Source: Mycolicibacterium arabiense
GTDB taxonomy: Bacteria > Actinomycetota > Actinomycetes > Mycobacteriales > Mycobacteriaceae
Length of the DNA stretch: 64,000 nt
Assembly: GCF_010731815.2 (NCBI RefSeq)
Contig: NZ_AP022593.1
Coordinates: 1,860,001-1,924,000 of the forward strand
Direction of reading: 5' to 3'
Shown: positions 52,305 through 64,000 of the stretch, piece by piece
Layout of the letters: each line of letters begins with the position of its first letter
How positions within the stretch are numbered: position 1 is the stretch's first letter
The notes under the pieces: model-generated
Database searches by the model: none
Seen by the model: only the letters and a program-made list of their open reading frames with translations
What the model was told of the DNA's origin: nothing
Program-made: the position numbers and the translations under genes

Positions 52305-52679
52305 ATGAACGCATACATACCCATCCTGGTCATCGGCGCGATCGCGACGCTCTTCGCGGTCGGCTCGGTGGGCATCGCGCTGCTGATCGGACCGAGGCGG
52401 TACAACCGCGCCAAGCTCGAGGCCTACGAGTGCGGCATCGAGCCGATCGAACGCGGGTCGGTCAACGGCTTGGCGACGGGTCAGCGGTTCCCGGTGAAGT
52501 ACTACCTGACGGCGATGCTGTTCATCGTCTTCGACATCGAGATCGTCTTCCTCTACCCGTGGGCCGTGTCGTTCGACTCGCTCGGACTGTTCGCCGTGGT
52601 CGAGATGCTGCTGTTCATGCTGACCGTGTTCGTCGCCTACGCCTACGTGTGGCGTCGCGGCGGACTCTCCTGGGATTGA
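52305..52679 (+). CDS. nuoA: NADH dehydrogenase I subunit A
   Basis: A 124-residue membrane subunit with three helices, first gene of the type I (proton-pumping) NADH:quinone oxidoreductase. Conserved loop [12 protein letters not shown] and [22 protein letters not shown] are present. The gap before it is the only large one in the operon, so transcription is likely to start there. Confidence 0.97.
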   Translation: MNAYIPILVIGAIATLFAVGSVGIALLIGPRRYNRAKLEAYECGIEPIERGSVNGLATGQRFPVKYYLTAMLFIVFDIEIVFLYPWAVSFDSLGLFAVVEMLLFMLTVFVAYAYVWRRGGLSWD

Positions 52680-52685
52680 GGACGA

Positions 52686-53239
<554 letters not shown>

Positions 53240-53243
<4 letters not shown>

Positions 53244-53938
53244 CCGACGTCGAGAACGGCAGCGCCACCGGCGCCGAGGAGAGCCGCGAGGTGATCGGCG
53301 CCCGCCGGGGCATGTTCGGCGTCCACGGTAGCGGCGACACGTCCGGTTACGGCGGGCTGATCCGGGAGGTGGCGCTGCCTGCCAGTTCACCTCGGCCCTA
53401 CGGCGGCTACTTCGACGAGGTGGTCGACACGCTCGTGGCCAGCCTCGGTGACGACGCCTTCGATGCCGCGATCGAGCGCGTGGTGGTGTTCCGCGACGAG
53501 CTGACCCTCGACGTGCGCCGCGAGCACCTGGTGGCCGTCGCCCGCACGCTGCTCGACGAGCCTGCGCTGCGATTCGAACTCTGCCTGGGGGTGTCGGGCG
53601 TGCACTATCCCGGTGACGTCGGACGGGAGTTGCACGCCGTCTATCCGCTGATGTCGATCACGCACAATCGCAGGATCAGGTTGGAGGTGGCCGTACCGGA
53701 CGCCGATCCCCATGTGCCATCGCTGTATTCGGTGTATCCCACCACCGATTGGCACGAACGGGAGACCTACGACTTCTTCGGGCTCGTCTTCGACGGCCAT
53801 CCCGCACTGACCAGGATCGAGATGCCGGACGACTGGGTCGGGCATCCGCAACGCAAGGACTACCCGTTGGGCGGCATCCCTGTGGAATACCACGGGGCCA
53901 AGATTCCTCCGCCCGACCAGCGGAGGGCCTACAACTAG
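53240..53938 (+). CDS. nuoC: NADH dehydrogenase I subunit C
   Basis: A 232-residue 30-kDa subunit of the hydrophilic arm. The signature is [14 protein letters not shown]...[16 protein letters not shown]. An N-terminal extension of about 40 residues (ending near [11 protein letters not shown]) is normal in actinobacteria. GTG/ATG overlaps on both sides. The long frame from 52430 is a shadow of nuoA/B. Confidence 0.95.
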
Positions 53939-55254
53939 TGACCGATCACGACACCGACCGCCGCGAGACACTCGTCACCGTCGGCGGGCAAGACTGGCAG
54001 GACGTCGTCGCGGCGGCACGCGATGCGTCGTCGGCGGGCGACCGCATCGTCGTCAACATGGGGCCGCAGCACCCGTCGACGCACGGCGTGCTCCGGCTGA
54101 TCCTCGAGATCGACGGCGAGACGATCACCGAGGCGCGCTGCGGCATCGGCTATCTGCACACCGGCATCGAGAAGAACCTCGAATACCGCACCTGGACCCA
54201 GGGCGTCACGTTCGTCACCCGGATGGACTACCTGTCCCCGTTCTTCAACGAGACGGTGTACTGCCTCGGCGTCGAGAAGCTGCTCGGCGTCACCGACGAT
54301 ATTCCTGAGCGCGCCAGCGTCATTCGCGTGCTGCTGATGGAACTCAACCGCATCTCGAGCCACCTCGTCGCGCTGGCCACCGGCGGCATGGAGCTGGGTT
54401 CGATGTCGGCGATGTTCTTCGGGTTCCGCGAACGGGAGCTTATCCTGTCGATGTTCGAGACCATCACCGGTCTGCGGATGAACCACGCCTTCATCCGGCC
54501 TGGGGGGTTGGCCGCCGACCTGCCCGACGAGGCCATCCCGCAGTTGCAGGAACTCCTGGTACTGCTGCCGAAGCGGTTGTACGACATGGAGAACCTGCTC
54601 AACGAGAACTACATCTGGAAGGCGCGCACCGTCGGCGTCGGCTACCTCGACCTGACCGGCTGCATGGCGCTCGGGATCACGGGTCCCGTGCTGCGCTCCA
54701 CCGGGCTGCCCCACGATCTGCGCCGGGCGCAGCCGTACTGCGGCTACGAGGACTACGAGTTCGACGTCGTCACCACCGATGAGTGCGACGCCTACGGCCG
54801 ATACATGATTCGCGTCAATGAGATGCGGGAGTCGATCAAGATCGTCGAGCAGTGCCTCGATCGCCTGCGGCCCGGGCCGGTGATGATCACCGACAAGAAG
54901 CTGGCCTGGCCCGCGGACCTGAAGATCGGCCCCGATGGCCTTGGCAACTCCCCCGAGCACATCGCGAAGATCATGGGCAGCTCGATGGAGGCGCTGATCC
55001 ATCACTTCAAGCTGGTGACCGAGGGCATTCGCGTGCCTGCCGGGCAGGTGTACGCCGCGGTCGAATCGCCGCGCGGCGAGCTGGGCGTGCACATGGTCAG
55101 CGATGGCGGCACGCGCCCGTACCGCGTGCACTACCGCGACCCGTCGTTCACGAATCTGCAAGCGGTGGCGGTGATGTGCGAGGGCGGCATGGTGGCCGAC
55201 GCGATTGCGGCGGTGGCGTCGATCGATCCGGTGATGGGCGGGGTGGACAGGTGA
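53938..55254 (+). CDS. nuoD: NADH dehydrogenase I subunit D
   Basis: A 438-residue 49-kDa subunit forming the quinone pocket with NuoB. The family start is [15 protein letters not shown] near residue 40, and the C-terminus has [18 protein letters not shown] start shares one base with the nuoC stop. Confidence 0.96.
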   Translation: MTDHDTDRRETLVTVGGQDWQDVVAAARDASSAGDRIVVNMGPQHPSTHGVLRLILEIDGETITEARCGIGYLHTGIEKNLEYRTWTQGVTFVTRMDYLSPFFNETVYCLGVEKLLGVTDDIPERASVIRVLLMELNRISSHLVALATGGMELGSMSAMFFGFRERELILSMFETITGLRMNHAFIRPGGLAADLPDEAIPQLQELLVLLPKRLYDMENLLNENYIWKARTVGVGYLDLTGCMALGITGPVLRSTGLPHDLRRAQPYCGYEDYEFDVVTTDECDAYGRYMIRVNEMRESIKIVEQCLDRLRPGPVMITDKKLAWPADLKIGPDGLGNSPEHIAKIMGSSMEALIHHFKLVTEGIRVPAGQVYAAVESPRGELGVHMVSDGGTRPYRVHYRDPSFTNLQAVAVMCEGGMVADAIAAVASIDPVMGGVDR

Positions 55255-56090
55255 CACTCGTAGAACTCCAGTTGGGACAGCGGCCCGACGAAGCCGGGCC
55301 GCCGATCACGGCCGGCCCGCAGGCCTATCCCGCCGACGTCACCGCCCGACTCGCCGACGACGCAGCGGTGATCATCGCCAAGTACCCGCACCCGCGATCG
55401 GCCCTGCTGCCACTGCTGCACCTGGTGCAATCGCAGGACGGCTACCTGACTCCCGCGGGCATCGCGTTCTGCGCGGACCGGTTGGCGCTGAGCCCCGCCG
55501 AGGTCACCGCCGTGGCCACCTTCTACTCGATGTACCGACGCACGCCGACCGGTGAGTACCTGGTCGGCGTGTGCACCAACACGCTGTGCGCCGTCATGGG
55601 AGGTGACGCCATCCTCGAGGTCCTCGAGGAGCACCTCGGGGTGCACGCGGGCGAGACCACACCCGATGGCCGGGTCACCCTCGAGCACGTCGAGTGCAAC
55701 GCCGCCTGCGACTACGCGCCGGTGGTGATGGTGAACTGGGAGTTCTTCGACAACCAAACCCCCTCGTCGGCACGCGATCTCGTCGACGACCTACGGTCAG
55801 GCCAGGCGGTGACCCCCACCCGCGGGGCAACGCTGTGCACGTTCCGCCAGACGGCGCGCATCCTGGCGGGCTTCCCCGACGACCGTCCCGGCGCCAACGA
55901 CGGCATGCCGGGTGCGGCGACGCTGGTCGGTCTCGAGGTGGCCCGGGAACGCGGCATGAGCGCGCCGTCGCCGGGCGAGAAGCCCCAAGCGGCAGAGGCA
56001 CCCGACGAGGAGCACATCGCGGCGGAGACGGCGCGCAACGAACCGGCGCCCGCACCCGAGGCGCCACCGACGAACGGTCGCCAGCCATGA
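55251..56090 (+). CDS. nuoE: NADH dehydrogenase I subunit E, with long acidic tail
   Basis: A 279-residue 24-kDa subunit holding the 2Fe-2S cluster N1a. The four cysteines are in CTNTLC and ECNAAC. About 60 C-terminal residues (from [15 protein letters not shown], ending APPTNGRQP) are Ala/Pro/Glu-rich and should be disordered. This makes the protein longer than most NuoE. It overlaps nuoF by four bases. Confidence 0.95.
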   Translation: MTLVELQLGQRPDEAGPPITAGPQAYPADVTARLADDAAVIIAKYPHPRSALLPLLHLVQSQDGYLTPAGIAFCADRLALSPAEVTAVATFYSMYRRTPTGEYLVGVCTNTLCAVMGGDAILEVLEEHLGVHAGETTPDGRVTLEHVECNAACDYAPVVMVNWEFFDNQTPSSARDLVDDLRSGQAVTPTRGATLCTFRQTARILAGFPDDRPGANDGMPGAATLVGLEVARERGMSAPSPGEKPQAAEAPDEEHIAAETARNEPAPAPEAPPTNGRQP

Positions 56091-57400
56091 CCCTCGCACC
56101 CGTGTTGAGCCGCTACTGGGACGAGCCGTCGTCGTGGACCCTGGAGTCCTACCGTCGCCACAACGGCTATCAGGGTCTCGGCAAGGCGTTGGCGATGACT
56201 CCCGACGAGGTCATCGCCTTGGTGAAGGAGTCCGGACTGCGCGGCCGCGGCGGCGCGGGTTTCCCGACGGGCCAGAAGTGGTCATTCATCCCCCAGGGTG
56301 ACGACGGGCCGGGGGCCAAGCCGAAGTACCTGGTGATCAACGCCGACGAGTCGGAACCCGGTACGTGCAAGGACATGCCGTTGATGATGGCCAACCCGCA
56401 CGTCCTCGTCGAGGGCGCGATCATCGCCGCGTATGCGATCCGGGCGCGGCATGCGTTCATCTACCTGCGCGGCGAGGTGGTGCCGGTGCTGCGCAGGCTG
56501 CAGTCCGCCGTCGCGGAGGCCTACGCGGCGGGGTATCTGGGCAGCGACGTCATGGGTTCGGGCTTCGGGCTCGACCTGATCGTGCACGCGGGGGCCGGCG
56601 CCTACATCTGCGGTGAGGAGACCGCGCTGCTCGACTCCCTGGAGGGCCGGCGCGGTCAGCCTCGGCTGCGGCCGCCGTTCCCTGCCGTCGCAGGCCTCTA
56701 CGCGTGCCCGACGGTGGTCAACAACGTCGAGTCGATCGCCAGCGTCCCAGCGGTGGTGTCCGGCGGCGTCGACTGGTTCAAGTCGATGGGGTCGGAGAAG
56801 TCACCGGGCTTCACGCTCTACTCGCTGTCCGGTCACGTCACCCGTCCCGGTCAGTACGAGGCGCCGCTGGGCATCACGCTGCGCGAGCTGCTCGAGTACG
56901 CCGGCGGGGTGCGGGCCGGGCACGAGCTGAAGTTCTGGACCCCAGGCGGATCCTCCACGCCGTTGCTGACGGCCGAACACCTGGACGTGCCACTGGATTA
57001 CGAGAACGTGGCCAAGGCGGGTTCCATGCTTGGCACCAAGGCGTTGCAGATCTTCGACGAGACGACGTGCGTGGTGCGTGCGGTGCGGCGGTGGACGCAG
57101 TTCTACGCCCACGAGTCGTGCGGCAAGTGCACGCCGTGCCGCGAGGGCACGTACTGGCTGGCGCAGATATACGCGCGGCTCGAGGCTGGGCAAGGCAGCG
57201 AGGCGGACATCGACAAACTGCTCGACGTCTCCGACGCCATCCTCGGTAAGTCGTTCTGCGCGCTCGGCGACGGCGCGGCGAGCCCGATCCTGTCGTCCGT
57301 CAAGTACTTCCGCGACGAGTACCTCGCACACCTCGACGGCGGGTGCCCGTTCGACCCTCTTGCATCCATGCTCGCAGCGCCGGAAGGGGTTGGCGTATGA
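56087..57400 (+). CDS. nuoF: NADH dehydrogenase I subunit F
   Basis: A 437-residue subunit that binds NADH and FMN and holds cluster N3. [13 protein letters not shown] and [10 protein letters not shown] line the nucleotide pocket, and [11 protein letters not shown] with a later Cys (FCALGDG) ligates 4Fe-4S. It works with NuoE and NuoG. Its stop overlaps nuoG by four bases. Confidence 0.96.
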   Translation: MTLAPVLSRYWDEPSSWTLESYRRHNGYQGLGKALAMTPDEVIALVKESGLRGRGGAGFPTGQKWSFIPQGDDGPGAKPKYLVINADESEPGTCKDMPLMMANPHVLVEGAIIAAYAIRARHAFIYLRGEVVPVLRRLQSAVAEAYAAGYLGSDVMGSGFGLDLIVHAGAGAYICGEETALLDSLEGRRGQPRLRPPFPAVAGLYACPTVVNNVESIASVPAVVSGGVDWFKSMGSEKSPGFTLYSLSGHVTRPGQYEAPLGITLRELLEYAGGVRAGHELKFWTPGGSSTPLLTAEHLDVPLDYENVAKAGSMLGTKALQIFDETTCVVRAVRRWTQFYAHESCGKCTPCREGTYWLAQIYARLEAGQGSEADIDKLLDVSDAILGKSFCALGDGAASPILSSVKYFRDEYLAHLDGGCPFDPLASMLAAPEGVGV

Positions 57401-59787
57401 CGACTGCCGAGGACAAGACCGGGAACGAGTCCCGCACGACGCCGGCCCCGGCCGAGGTCGAGATGGTCTCGCTCACCATCGACGACCATCGGATCAGCGT
57501 GCCGAAGGGCACTCTGGTGATCCGTGCCGCGGAGCTGATGGGCATCCAGATCCCCCGGTTCTGCGACCACCCGCTGCTCGACCCCGTCGGCGCCTGCCGT
57601 CAGTGCCTGGTCGAGGTGGAGGGACAGCGCAAACCGCTCGCGTCCTGCACCACCACCGCCACGCCCGACATGGTGGTGCGCACACAGCTCACCTCGGAGG
57701 TCGCCGACAAGGCGCAGCACGGCGTGATGGAACTGCTGCTGATCAATCATCCGCTGGACTGCCCGGTGTGCGACAAGGGCGGCGAGTGCCCATTGCAGAA
57801 CCAGGCGATGTCCAACGGCCGGGCCGACTCCCGCTTCACCGACGTCAAGCGGACCTACCCGAAACCCATCAATCTGTCGTCGCAGGTGCTGCTCGACCGC
57901 GAACGGTGCGTGCTGTGCGCGAGGTGCACCCGGTTCTCCAATCAGATCGCGGGCGATCCGTTCATCGAACTGATCGAGCGCGGCGCGTTGCAGCAGGTCG
58001 GGATCGCGGCCGGAGAGCCGTTCGATTCGTACTTCTCCGGCAACACCGTGCAGATCTGTCCCGTTGGCGCGCTGACCGGGACCGCCTACCGCTTCCGGGC
58101 CCGACCGTTCGACCTGGTGTCGTCGGCCAGCGTGTGCGAGCACTGCGCTTCTGGATGCGCCCAGCGCACCGATCACCGGCGCGGAAAGGTGTTGCGCCGC
58201 CTCGCTGGTGACGACCCCGAGGTCAACGAGGAGTGGAACTGCGACAAGGGTCGCTGGGCGTTCACTTACGCCAGGCAGGGCGACCGGATCACCACCCCGT
58301 TGATCCGCACGCCCGACGGCACCCACCGCCCGGCGTCGTGGTCGGAGGCCGTCGCTGTTGCGGTTCGTGGTCTGACGTCGGCGGCCGTCCGCACCGGCGT
58401 CCTGGTCGGGGGCCGCGCGACGCTCGAGGACGCCTACGCCTACGCCAAGTTCGCGCGAATCGTGCTCGGCACCAACGACGTCGACTTCCGCAGCCGCGCC
58501 CATTCGGAGGAGGAGGCGCGCTTCCTGGCCGCGGCCGTGGCGGGCCGCTCGATGGCGGTGACGTACGCCGATCTGGAGGCCGCGCCCGCCGTGCTGCTCG
58601 TCGGGTTCGAGCCCGAGGAGGAGTCGCCGATCGTCTTCCTGCGGTTGCGCAAGGCCGTGCGCAAGCGTGGCCTTGCCGTCACCGCCGTCGCGCCGTTCGC
58701 CAGCCGGGGTTTGGCCAAGCTGGGCGGAACGCTCGTCAGCACCCCGCCCGGCGGGGAGGCCGACGCGCTCGACGCGCTGGCCGCCGACGTCGCGCCCGGA
58801 ACGATCGTGCTGGTCGGCGAGCGGCTCGCATGCTCGCCCGGCGCCTACTCCGCGGTGCTTCGACTCGCTCAAGCCGCGGACGCCCGGGTGGGGTGGGTGC
58901 CACGTCGCGCGGGTGACCGCGGCGCACTGGAGGCCGGGGCGATGCCCAATCTCCTGCCTGGCGGCCGCCCGGTCGAAGACGCCCGCGCCCGCGCCGAGGT
59001 GGCCGCGGCATGGCACGTCGACGAATTGCCCTCAGAGGCCGGGCGAGACACGTCGGCGATACTGGCCGCTGCACTCGATGGGTCCCTCGACGCACTGCTC
59101 GTCGGCGGCGTCGAACTCGCCGACCTGCCCGATCCGGAGGCAGCGCGCCTCGCGTTGGACGCCGCACGGTTCGTCGTCAGCCTGGAACTGCGGCACAGCG
59201 ACGTAACCGAGCGCGCCGACGTCGTGTTCCCCGTGGCACCCGTCGCCGAGAAGGCCGGTTCGTTTGTCAACTGGGAGGGCAGGCTGCGGCCCTTCGAGCC
59301 CGCGCTGCCGCCCGAGGCCACCGCCGACATGCGCGTCCTGGCGGCACTCGCCGACGAGGTGGGCATCGACCTGACCCTGCGCGACGCCGCGGGCACCCGC
59401 GCCGAGATCATGCGACTCGGCGCCTGGGACGGATCGACGGCGGAGGCTCCCGACGTCGCGCCGCAGGCGCCAGTGCTGCCACCGGTGGGCACCGCGGTGC
59501 TCACCGGATGGCGCATGCTGCTCGGTACCGGGGCCGTCCACGGTCGGCTCCAGGACGGCGAGCCGCATCTGGCCGGAACGGCCCGGCCGGCCGTCGCGCG
59601 GCTGTCACCGGCCAGCGCCGAAGCCATCGGTGCGCTCGATGGCGATCCGGTGGTCGTGGCGGGCGCAGTCACGCTCCCCCTGGAGATCACCGCGATGCCC
59701 GACGGCGTCGTGTGGGCGCCGCTTGGACTCGTTGCAGCGCAACCCGGTTCGGTCGTCGGCATCACCCGGGCAGGTGACCCGTCGTGA
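57397..59787 (+). CDS. nuoG: NADH dehydrogenase I subunit G
   Basis: A 796-residue iron-sulfur subunit. N-terminal 2Fe-2[15 protein letters not shown] and a later SC. N5 and N4 sites: [17 protein letters not shown] and [16 protein letters not shown] further CEHCASGC with a distant Cys (EEWNCDKG) keeps the extra N7-type cluster. The large C-terminal part is molybdopterin-oxidoreductase-like but has lost the cofactor. GTG of nuoH overlaps its stop by four bases. Confidence 0.96.
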   Translation: MTTAEDKTGNESRTTPAPAEVEMVSLTIDDHRISVPKGTLVIRAAELMGIQIPRFCDHPLLDPVGACRQCLVEVEGQRKPLASCTTTATPDMVVRTQLTSEVADKAQHGVMELLLINHPLDCPVCDKGGECPLQNQAMSNGRADSRFTDVKRTYPKPINLSSQVLLDRERCVLCARCTRFSNQIAGDPFIELIERGALQQVGIAAGEPFDSYFSGNTVQICPVGALTGTAYRFRARPFDLVSSASVCEHCASGCAQRTDHRRGKVLRRLAGDDPEVNEEWNCDKGRWAFTYARQGDRITTPLIRTPDGTHRPASWSEAVAVAVRGLTSAAVRTGVLVGGRATLEDAYAYAKFARIVLGTNDVDFRSRAHSEEEARFLAAAVAGRSMAVTYADLEAAPAVLLVGFEPEEESPIVFLRLRKAVRKRGLAVTAVAPFASRGLAKLGGTLVSTPPGGEADALDALAADVAPGTIVLVGERLACSPGAYSAVLRLAQAADARVGWVPRRAGDRGALEAGAMPNLLPGGRPVEDARARAEVAAAWHVDELPSEAGRDTSAILAAALDGSLDALLVGGVELADLPDPEAARLALDAARFVVSLELRHSDVTERADVVFPVAPVAEKAGSFVNWEGRLRPFEPALPPEATADMRVLAALADEVGIDLTLRDAAGTRAEIMRLGAWDGSTAEAPDVAPQAPVLPPVGTAVLTGWRMLLGTGAVHGRLQDGEPHLAGTARPAVARLSPASAEAIGALDGDPVVVAGAVTLPLEITAMPDGVVWAPLGLVAAQPGSVVGITRAGDPS

Positions 59788-61007
59788 CCTACCCCGACCT
59801 CTCGTCGTTCGGACGCGACCCCTGGTGGCTGGTGCTCGCCAAGGCGCTGGGCATCTTCGTTTTCTGCGTGCTGACGGTGCTGGTCGCGATCCTCGTCGAG
59901 CGAAAAGTTCTGGGCCGCATGCAGATGCGGTACGGACCGAACCGCGTCGGTCCGTTCGGCCTGCTGCAGAGCCTTGCCGACGGGGTCAAGCTCGCCCTCA
60001 AGGAGGGGCTGGTCCCAGCCGGCGTCGACAAGCCGATCTACCTGCTGGCACCCGTCATCTCGGTGGTCCCGGCGATCATGGCGTTCGCGGTCATCCCGAT
60101 GGGCGGCATGGTCAGCGTCTTCGGTCACCAGACCCCACTGCAGCTGACGGACCTGCCCGTCGCCGTGCTCTACGTGCTGGCGGTCACGTCGATCGGGGTC
60201 TACGGAATCGTGTTGGCCGGATGGGCATCCGGTTCGACCTACCCCCTGCTCGGCGGGCTCCGCTCCAGCGCTCAGGTGGTGTCCTACGAGATCGCCATGG
60301 CGCTGTCGTTCGCCGCGGTGTTCCTCTACTCAGGCACGATGTCGACCTCGGAGATCGTCGCCGGGCAGCGCGACCTGTGGTACGTCTTCCTGCTGCTGCC
60401 GTCGTTCCTGATCTACGTGACTTCGATGGTCGGCGAGACGAACCGCGCGCCGTTCGACCTGCCCGAGGCCGAGGGCGAGCTGGTCGGCGGCTTCCACACC
60501 GAGTACTCGTCGCTGAAGTTCGCGATGTTCATGCTGGCCGAGTACGTCAACATGACGACGGTGTCGGCGCTGGCCGCCACGTTGTTCCTCGGCGGATGGC
60601 AGGCACCGTGGCCGATCAGCCTGATCGACGGCGCGAACACCGGCTGGTGGCCGCTGCTGTGGTTCGTGGCGAAGGTCTGGATGTTCCTGTTCTTCTTCAT
60701 GTGGCTGCGGGCCACGCTGCCACGGATGCGCTACGACCAGTTCATGAATCTGGGCTGGAAGGTCCTGATCCCCATCTCGCTGGTGTGGATCATGACCGTC
60801 GCGATCGTGCGCACGTTGCGCGCCGAGGGGTACGACGGGCTCGCGGTCTTCCTCGTCATCGCGAGCGCGGTGGTGGGCGTCGGCCTGCTCGCCTACCTCG
60901 GAAAGCGCATGCGCCGCAGGCGGATCCGGCTCGACCCCGGCCCCGCTCCCGACTCGGGTTCGTTCCCGACTCCCCCGATCCCCAGCAAGGAGGTCACCCG
61001 TGCCTAG
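59784..61007 (+). CDS. nuoH: NADH dehydrogenase I subunit H
   Basis: A 407-residue membrane subunit of eight helices that forms the quinone entry chamber with NuoB and D. Conserved [20 protein letters not shown] and [18 protein letters not shown] are present. An extra C-terminal stretch rich in Pro and Arg ([14 protein letters not shown]...) faces the cytoplasm. Overlaps nuoI by eight bases. Confidence 0.96.
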   Translation: MTYPDLSSFGRDPWWLVLAKALGIFVFCVLTVLVAILVERKVLGRMQMRYGPNRVGPFGLLQSLADGVKLALKEGLVPAGVDKPIYLLAPVISVVPAIMAFAVIPMGGMVSVFGHQTPLQLTDLPVAVLYVLAVTSIGVYGIVLAGWASGSTYPLLGGLRSSAQVVSYEIAMALSFAAVFLYSGTMSTSEIVAGQRDLWYVFLLLPSFLIYVTSMVGETNRAPFDLPEAEGELVGGFHTEYSSLKFAMFMLAEYVNMTTVSALAATLFLGGWQAPWPISLIDGANTGWWPLLWFVAKVWMFLFFFMWLRATLPRMRYDQFMNLGWKVLIPISLVWIMTVAIVRTLRAEGYDGLAVFLVIASAVVGVGLLAYLGKRMRRRRIRLDPGPAPDSGSFPTPPIPSKEVTRA

Positions 61008-61548
61008 CAAACCGAACTTCATCGACGCGGTCGCCGGTTTCGGCGTCACGTTCAAGGCGATGTTCCAAAAGCCGATCACCGAGGAGTATCCGGAGAAGCC
61101 GGGTCCGACCGCAACGCACTATCACGGTCGCCACCAACTCAACCGATACGAGGACGGGTTGGAGAAGTGCATCGGCTGCGAGCTGTGTGCTTGGGCCTGC
61201 CCGGCCGACGCGATCTTCGTCGAGGGCGCCGACAACACCGAGGCGGAACGCTTCTCCCCGGGTGAGCGGTACGGCCGCGTCTATCAGATCAACTACCTGC
61301 GGTGCATCGGCTGCGGCCTGTGCATCGAGGCCTGCCCCACCCGGGCGCTGACGATGACCAACGACTACGAGATGGCCGACGACAACCGGTCCGACCTCAT
61401 CTACGGCAAGGACAAGCTGCTGGCCCCGCTGCAGCCGGACATGACACCACCGCCGCACGGGATGGCCGAGGGCAGCACCGACGAGGACTACTACCGCGGC
61501 AACGTCACCGCCGACGGGCTCGCCACACCGAGGGAACCCGTGCTGTGA
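61000..61548 (+). CDS. nuoI: NADH dehydrogenase I subunit I
   Basis: A 182-residue ferredoxin-like subunit with two 4Fe-4S clusters (N6a/N6b): [15 protein letters not shown] and [15 protein letters not shown]. It links the peripheral arm to NuoB. GTG start at 61000; stop overlaps nuoJ by four bases. Confidence 0.96.
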   Translation: MPSKPNFIDAVAGFGVTFKAMFQKPITEEYPEKPGPTATHYHGRHQLNRYEDGLEKCIGCELCAWACPADAIFVEGADNTEAERFSPGERYGRVYQINYLRCIGCGLCIEACPTRALTMTNDYEMADDNRSDLIYGKDKLLAPLQPDMTPPPHGMAEGSTDEDYYRGNVTADGLATPREPVL

Positions 61549-62282
61549 CGGCGGAACTCGTCCTCGCCGCCGACGCCGCGTTCCGCACGTCCACCGGTGA
61601 GGCGGTGCTGTTCTACGCCTTCGGCACACTGGCCGTCATAGCCGCGGTCGCGATGGTCGCCGCGCCGCGGGCCGTGTACTCGGCGATCTTCCTCGCGTGC
61701 ACCATGATCATCCTGGCAGTGCTGTACATCGCCCAGGGCGCGATCTTCCTCGGCGTGGTGCAGATCGTGGTGTACACCGGCGCGGTGATGATGCTGTTCC
61801 TGTTCGTCCTCATGCTCATCGGGGTCGACTCGGCGGACTCACTCGCCGAGACCATCCGCGGCCAGCGGGTGGCCGCGATCGTCTCGGGCGTCGCGTTCGG
61901 ACTGCTGCTGATCGCCGGTGTCGGCAACGCGTCGGCGGGCGGATTCACCGGCCTGGCCGAGGCCAATGCCGGCGGGAACGTCGAGGGCCTCGCCGCGCTG
62001 ATCTTCGTCCGCTACCTGTGGGCGTTCGAACTCACTAGCGCGCTGCTCATCACGGCGGCACTCGGCGCGATGGTGCTCGCGCACCGGGAACGGATCGGCC
62101 GCCGGAAGACGCAGCGCGAGATGGCCATCGAACGGTTCTCCGCGGGCAGTCACCCGACGCCCATGCCCAACCCGGGGGTCTACGCCAGGCACAACGCCGT
62201 CGACATCTCGGCCCGGCTGCCCGACGGGTCCGACTCCGAACTGTCCGTCAGCGCCATCCTGACGCCCAGGAGCGGGACGTGA
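61545..62282 (+). CDS. nuoJ: NADH dehydrogenase I subunit J
   Basis: A 245-residue membrane subunit with five helices ([23 protein letters not shown] and others) plus a soluble C-terminal tail of about 70 residues. The pi-bulge helix [16 protein letters not shown] is conserved. Overlaps nuoK by four bases. The long upstream frame is a shadow of nuoI. Confidence 0.95.
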   Translation: MTAELVLAADAAFRTSTGEAVLFYAFGTLAVIAAVAMVAAPRAVYSAIFLACTMIILAVLYIAQGAIFLGVVQIVVYTGAVMMLFLFVLMLIGVDSADSLAETIRGQRVAAIVSGVAFGLLLIAGVGNASAGGFTGLAEANAGGNVEGLAALIFVRYLWAFELTSALLITAALGAMVLAHRERIGRRKTQREMAIERFSAGSHPTPMPNPGVYARHNAVDISARLPDGSDSELSVSAILTPRSGT

Positions 62283-62578
62283 ATCCCACCAACTACCTGT
62301 ACCTGTCGGTGCTGTTGTTCACCATCGGGGCGGCCGGAGTGCTGTTGCGCCGCAACGCGATCGTCATGTTCATGTGCGTCGAGCTGATGCTGAACGCCGC
62401 GAACCTGGCGTTCGTGACGTTCAGCCGCATGCACGGCCACCTCGACGGCCAGGTGGTCGCGTTCTTCACGATGGTGGTCGCCGCCTGCGAGGTCGTCGTC
62501 GGGCTGGCGATCATCATGGCCATCTTCCGCGCCAGACGGTCGGCCGAGGTCGACTCCGCGAACCTGTTGAGGCACTAG
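62279..62578 (+). CDS. nuoK: NADH dehydrogenase I subunit K
   Basis: A 99-residue three-helix membrane subunit. The two conserved membrane glutamates are in [15 protein letters not shown] and [15 protein letters not shown] start; its stop shares one base with the nuoL GTG. Confidence 0.96.
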   Translation: MNPTNYLYLSVLLFTIGAAGVLLRRNAIVMFMCVELMLNAANLAFVTFSRMHGHLDGQVVAFFTMVVAACEVVVGLAIIMAIFRARRSAEVDSANLLRH

Positions 62579-64000
62579 TGACACTTCCGGTGTGGCTGCT
62601 GATCGCGCTACCGCTGGCCGGTGCGGTGGTGTTGTTGCTCGGCGGGCGGGCGACCAACGCCTGGGGGCATCTGCTGGGCACGGCCACCGCCGTCGCGTCG
62701 TTCGCGGTGGGGGTGGTGCTGTTCGTCGACCTGCTGGGCCGCGGCGCCGAGGACCGCGCGATGCACCAGACCCTGTTCTCCTGGCTCCCGGTCGGCGAAC
62801 TCCGGGTGGACTTCGGGCTGCAACTGGATCAGCTGTCGATCTGCTTCGTGTTGCTGATCACCGGCGTCGGCTCGCTCATCCACGTGTACTCCATCGGCTA
62901 CATGGCCCACGACCCGGAGCGCAGGCGCTTCTTCGCCTACCTGAACCTGTTCGTGGCGGCCATGTTGCTGCTCGTGCTCGCCGACAACTACCTCGGCCTC
63001 TACGTCGGGTGGGAGGGCGTCGGCCTGGCGTCGTACCTGCTGATCGGGTTCTGGTCGCACAAGCCATCGGCGGCGACTGCCGCCAAGAAGGCGTTCGTGG
63101 TCAACCGCGTCGGCGACATCGGCCTCGCGCTGGCGCTCATGGTGATGTTCGCCCAACTCGGAACCGTTTCCTACGCAGGCGTGTTCGACGCCGCCGGGCA
63201 GTTGTCCCCGGGCGCACTCAATGCCATCGGACTGCTCCTGCTGCTCGCGGCATGCGGCAAGTCCGCGCAGGTGCCGCTGCAGTCGTGGCTGGGCGACGCG
63301 ATGGAGGGCCCGACACCCGTCTCCGCGCTGATCCACGCCGCCACCATGGTCACGGCGGGCGTGTACCTGATCGTGCGGTCCGGGCCGGTGTACGACCTGG
63401 CGCCCGCGGCCCGCACCGGCGTCGTGGTGGTCGGCGCGGTCACACTGCTGTTCGGTGCGATCATCGGGTGCGCGAAGGACGACATCAAGAAGGCGCTCGC
63501 CGCGTCGACGATGTCGCAGATCGGGTACATGGTGCTCGCCGCGGGCCTCGGCCCGGCCGGCTATGCGATCGCGATCATGCACCTGCTCACCCACGGCTTC
63601 TTCAAGGCCGGGCTGTTCCTCGGCGCGGGCTCGGTCATGCACGGCATGAACGACGAGACCGACATGCGCCGCTATGGCGGGCTCCGCAAGTACATGCCAA
63701 TCACGTTCGTGACGTTCGGACTCGGCTACCTCGCGATCATCGGAGTGCCACCGCTGTCGGGCTTCTTCTCCAAGGACCCCATCATCGAGACCGCCTTCGG
63801 TGGAGGCGGTCTCAAGGGCATCCTGCTCGGCGGTGCCGCGCTACTCGGCGCGGGCATCACGGCGTTCTACATGACGCGGGTCATGCTGATGACGTTCTTC
63901 GGCGAAAGGCGTTGGCAACCCAACAGTCACCCCCACGAGTCGCCGGCCACGATGACGTTGCCGATGATCGTGCTCGCGGTGGGCTCGGTCGGCGCCGGCG
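62578..64000 (+). CDS. nuoL: NADH dehydrogenase I subunit L, cut by the window end
   Basis: The first 474 residues of the large antiporter-like proton-pumping subunit. Key residues are seen: Glu in [18 protein letters not shown] and Lys/His in [38 protein letters not shown] text ([18 protein letters not shown]). The remaining helices, the long lateral helix and nuoM/nuoN lie beyond base 64000. Confidence 0.96.
   Translation, partial: MTLPVWLLIALPLAGAVVLLLGGRATNAWGHLLGTATAVASFAVGVVLFVDLLGRGAEDRAMHQTLFSWLPVGELRVDFGLQLDQLSICFVLLITGVGSLIHVYSIGYMAHDPERRRFFAYLNLFVAAMLLLVLADNYLGLYVGWEGVGLASYLLIGFWSHKPSAATAAKKAFVVNRVGDIGLALALMVMFAQLGTVSYAGVFDAAGQLSPGALNAIGLLLLLAACGKSAQVPLQSWLGDAMEGPTPVSALIHAATMVTAGVYLIVRSGPVYDLAPAARTGVVVVGAVTLLFGAIIGCAKDDIKKALAASTMSQIGYMVLAAGLGPAGYAIAIMHLLTHGFFKAGLFLGAGSVMHGMNDETDMRRYGGLRKYMPITFVTFGLGYLAIIGVPPLSGFFSKDPIIETAFGGGGLKGILLGGAALLGAGITAFYMTRVMLMTFFGERRWQPNSHPHESPATMTLPMIVLAVGSVGAG

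Noticed and set aside
53935..55257. 440-codon minus-strand frame opposite nuoD
   Set aside because: His/Arg/Asp-rich shadow of a very well supported gene.

Overview
The window is high-GC chromosomal DNA from a mycobacterium, most likely a fast-growing Mycolicibacterium. The evidence is a tmRNA whose tag reads ADSNQRDYALAA, an antigen 85 mycolyltransferase, a cutinase-like serine esterase, a DUF222/HNH (13E12-type) protein, F420-type small proteins, and two gene blocks that keep Mycobacterium tuberculosis order (smpB-ftsX-ftsE-Rv3103c-Rv3104c-prfB-fprA, and hisN/fadE24-fadE23-fadB4 followed by Rv3143-nuoA...L).

Layout. 1-5.7 kb: the end of a PTS sugar permease, a secreted protein with seven 16-residue repeats, a DUF2993 membrane protein, a lipoprotein gamma-glutamyltransferase and a cutinase. 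5.7-12 kb: a proteasome-like Ntn-hydrolase, a D-aminoacylase-type amidohydrolase divergent from a TetR gene with two operator-like palindromes between them, a second TetR gene, and a molybdopterin oxidoreductase. 12-21 kb: a small ORF, a VOC protein, a TPR protein and an RsbW-like kinase in one run, a zinc-ribbon SDR, a luciferase-like monooxygenase, and a cluster of small exported proteins. 21.1-24.2 kb: a remnant island bounded by a 29-bp near-perfect repeat of the tmRNA 3' end, carrying a TetR-NmrA pair. 24.2-31 kb: ssrA, a mycothiol-dependent isomerase-like gene, a broken EamA transporter, then smpB, ftsX, ftsE, a Thr/Pro-rich membrane protein, an MscS channel and prfB, all on the minus strand. 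31-39.4 kb: fprA, a PPOX-like protein, the DUF222/HNH protein, a Pro-rich membrane protein, hisN, and the fadE24-fadE23-fadB4 set with strong palindromes in front of fadE24 and fadB4.

39.4-51.7 kb lies between fadB4 and the Rv3143 homologue, which are close together in M. tuberculosis, and is therefore accessory. After an antigen 85 gene and a TetR gene it holds a catabolic cluster: HsaA-like flavin monooxygenase, F420-type protein, homogentisate-dioxygenase family protein, alpha/beta hydrolase, CoA transferase, HMG-CoA-lyase family protein, TetR, then an acyl-CoA dehydrogenase, an APH-type kinase and a DUF6285 protein. The last three resemble the LvaC/LvaA/LvaB (ACAD10/11-like) module that processes 4-hydroxyacyl-CoAs through a phosphorylated intermediate. 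Copies of a short GC-rich repeat sit in frame inside three genes of this cluster.

51.7-64 kb: an Rv3143-like receiver protein and the NADH dehydrogenase I operon nuoA to nuoL, with nuoL cut by the window end. The nuo genes mostly overlap by 1-8 bases, which implies translational coupling. Gene ends and starts were read by eye; functions are from motif recognition and known gene order, not from a database search.
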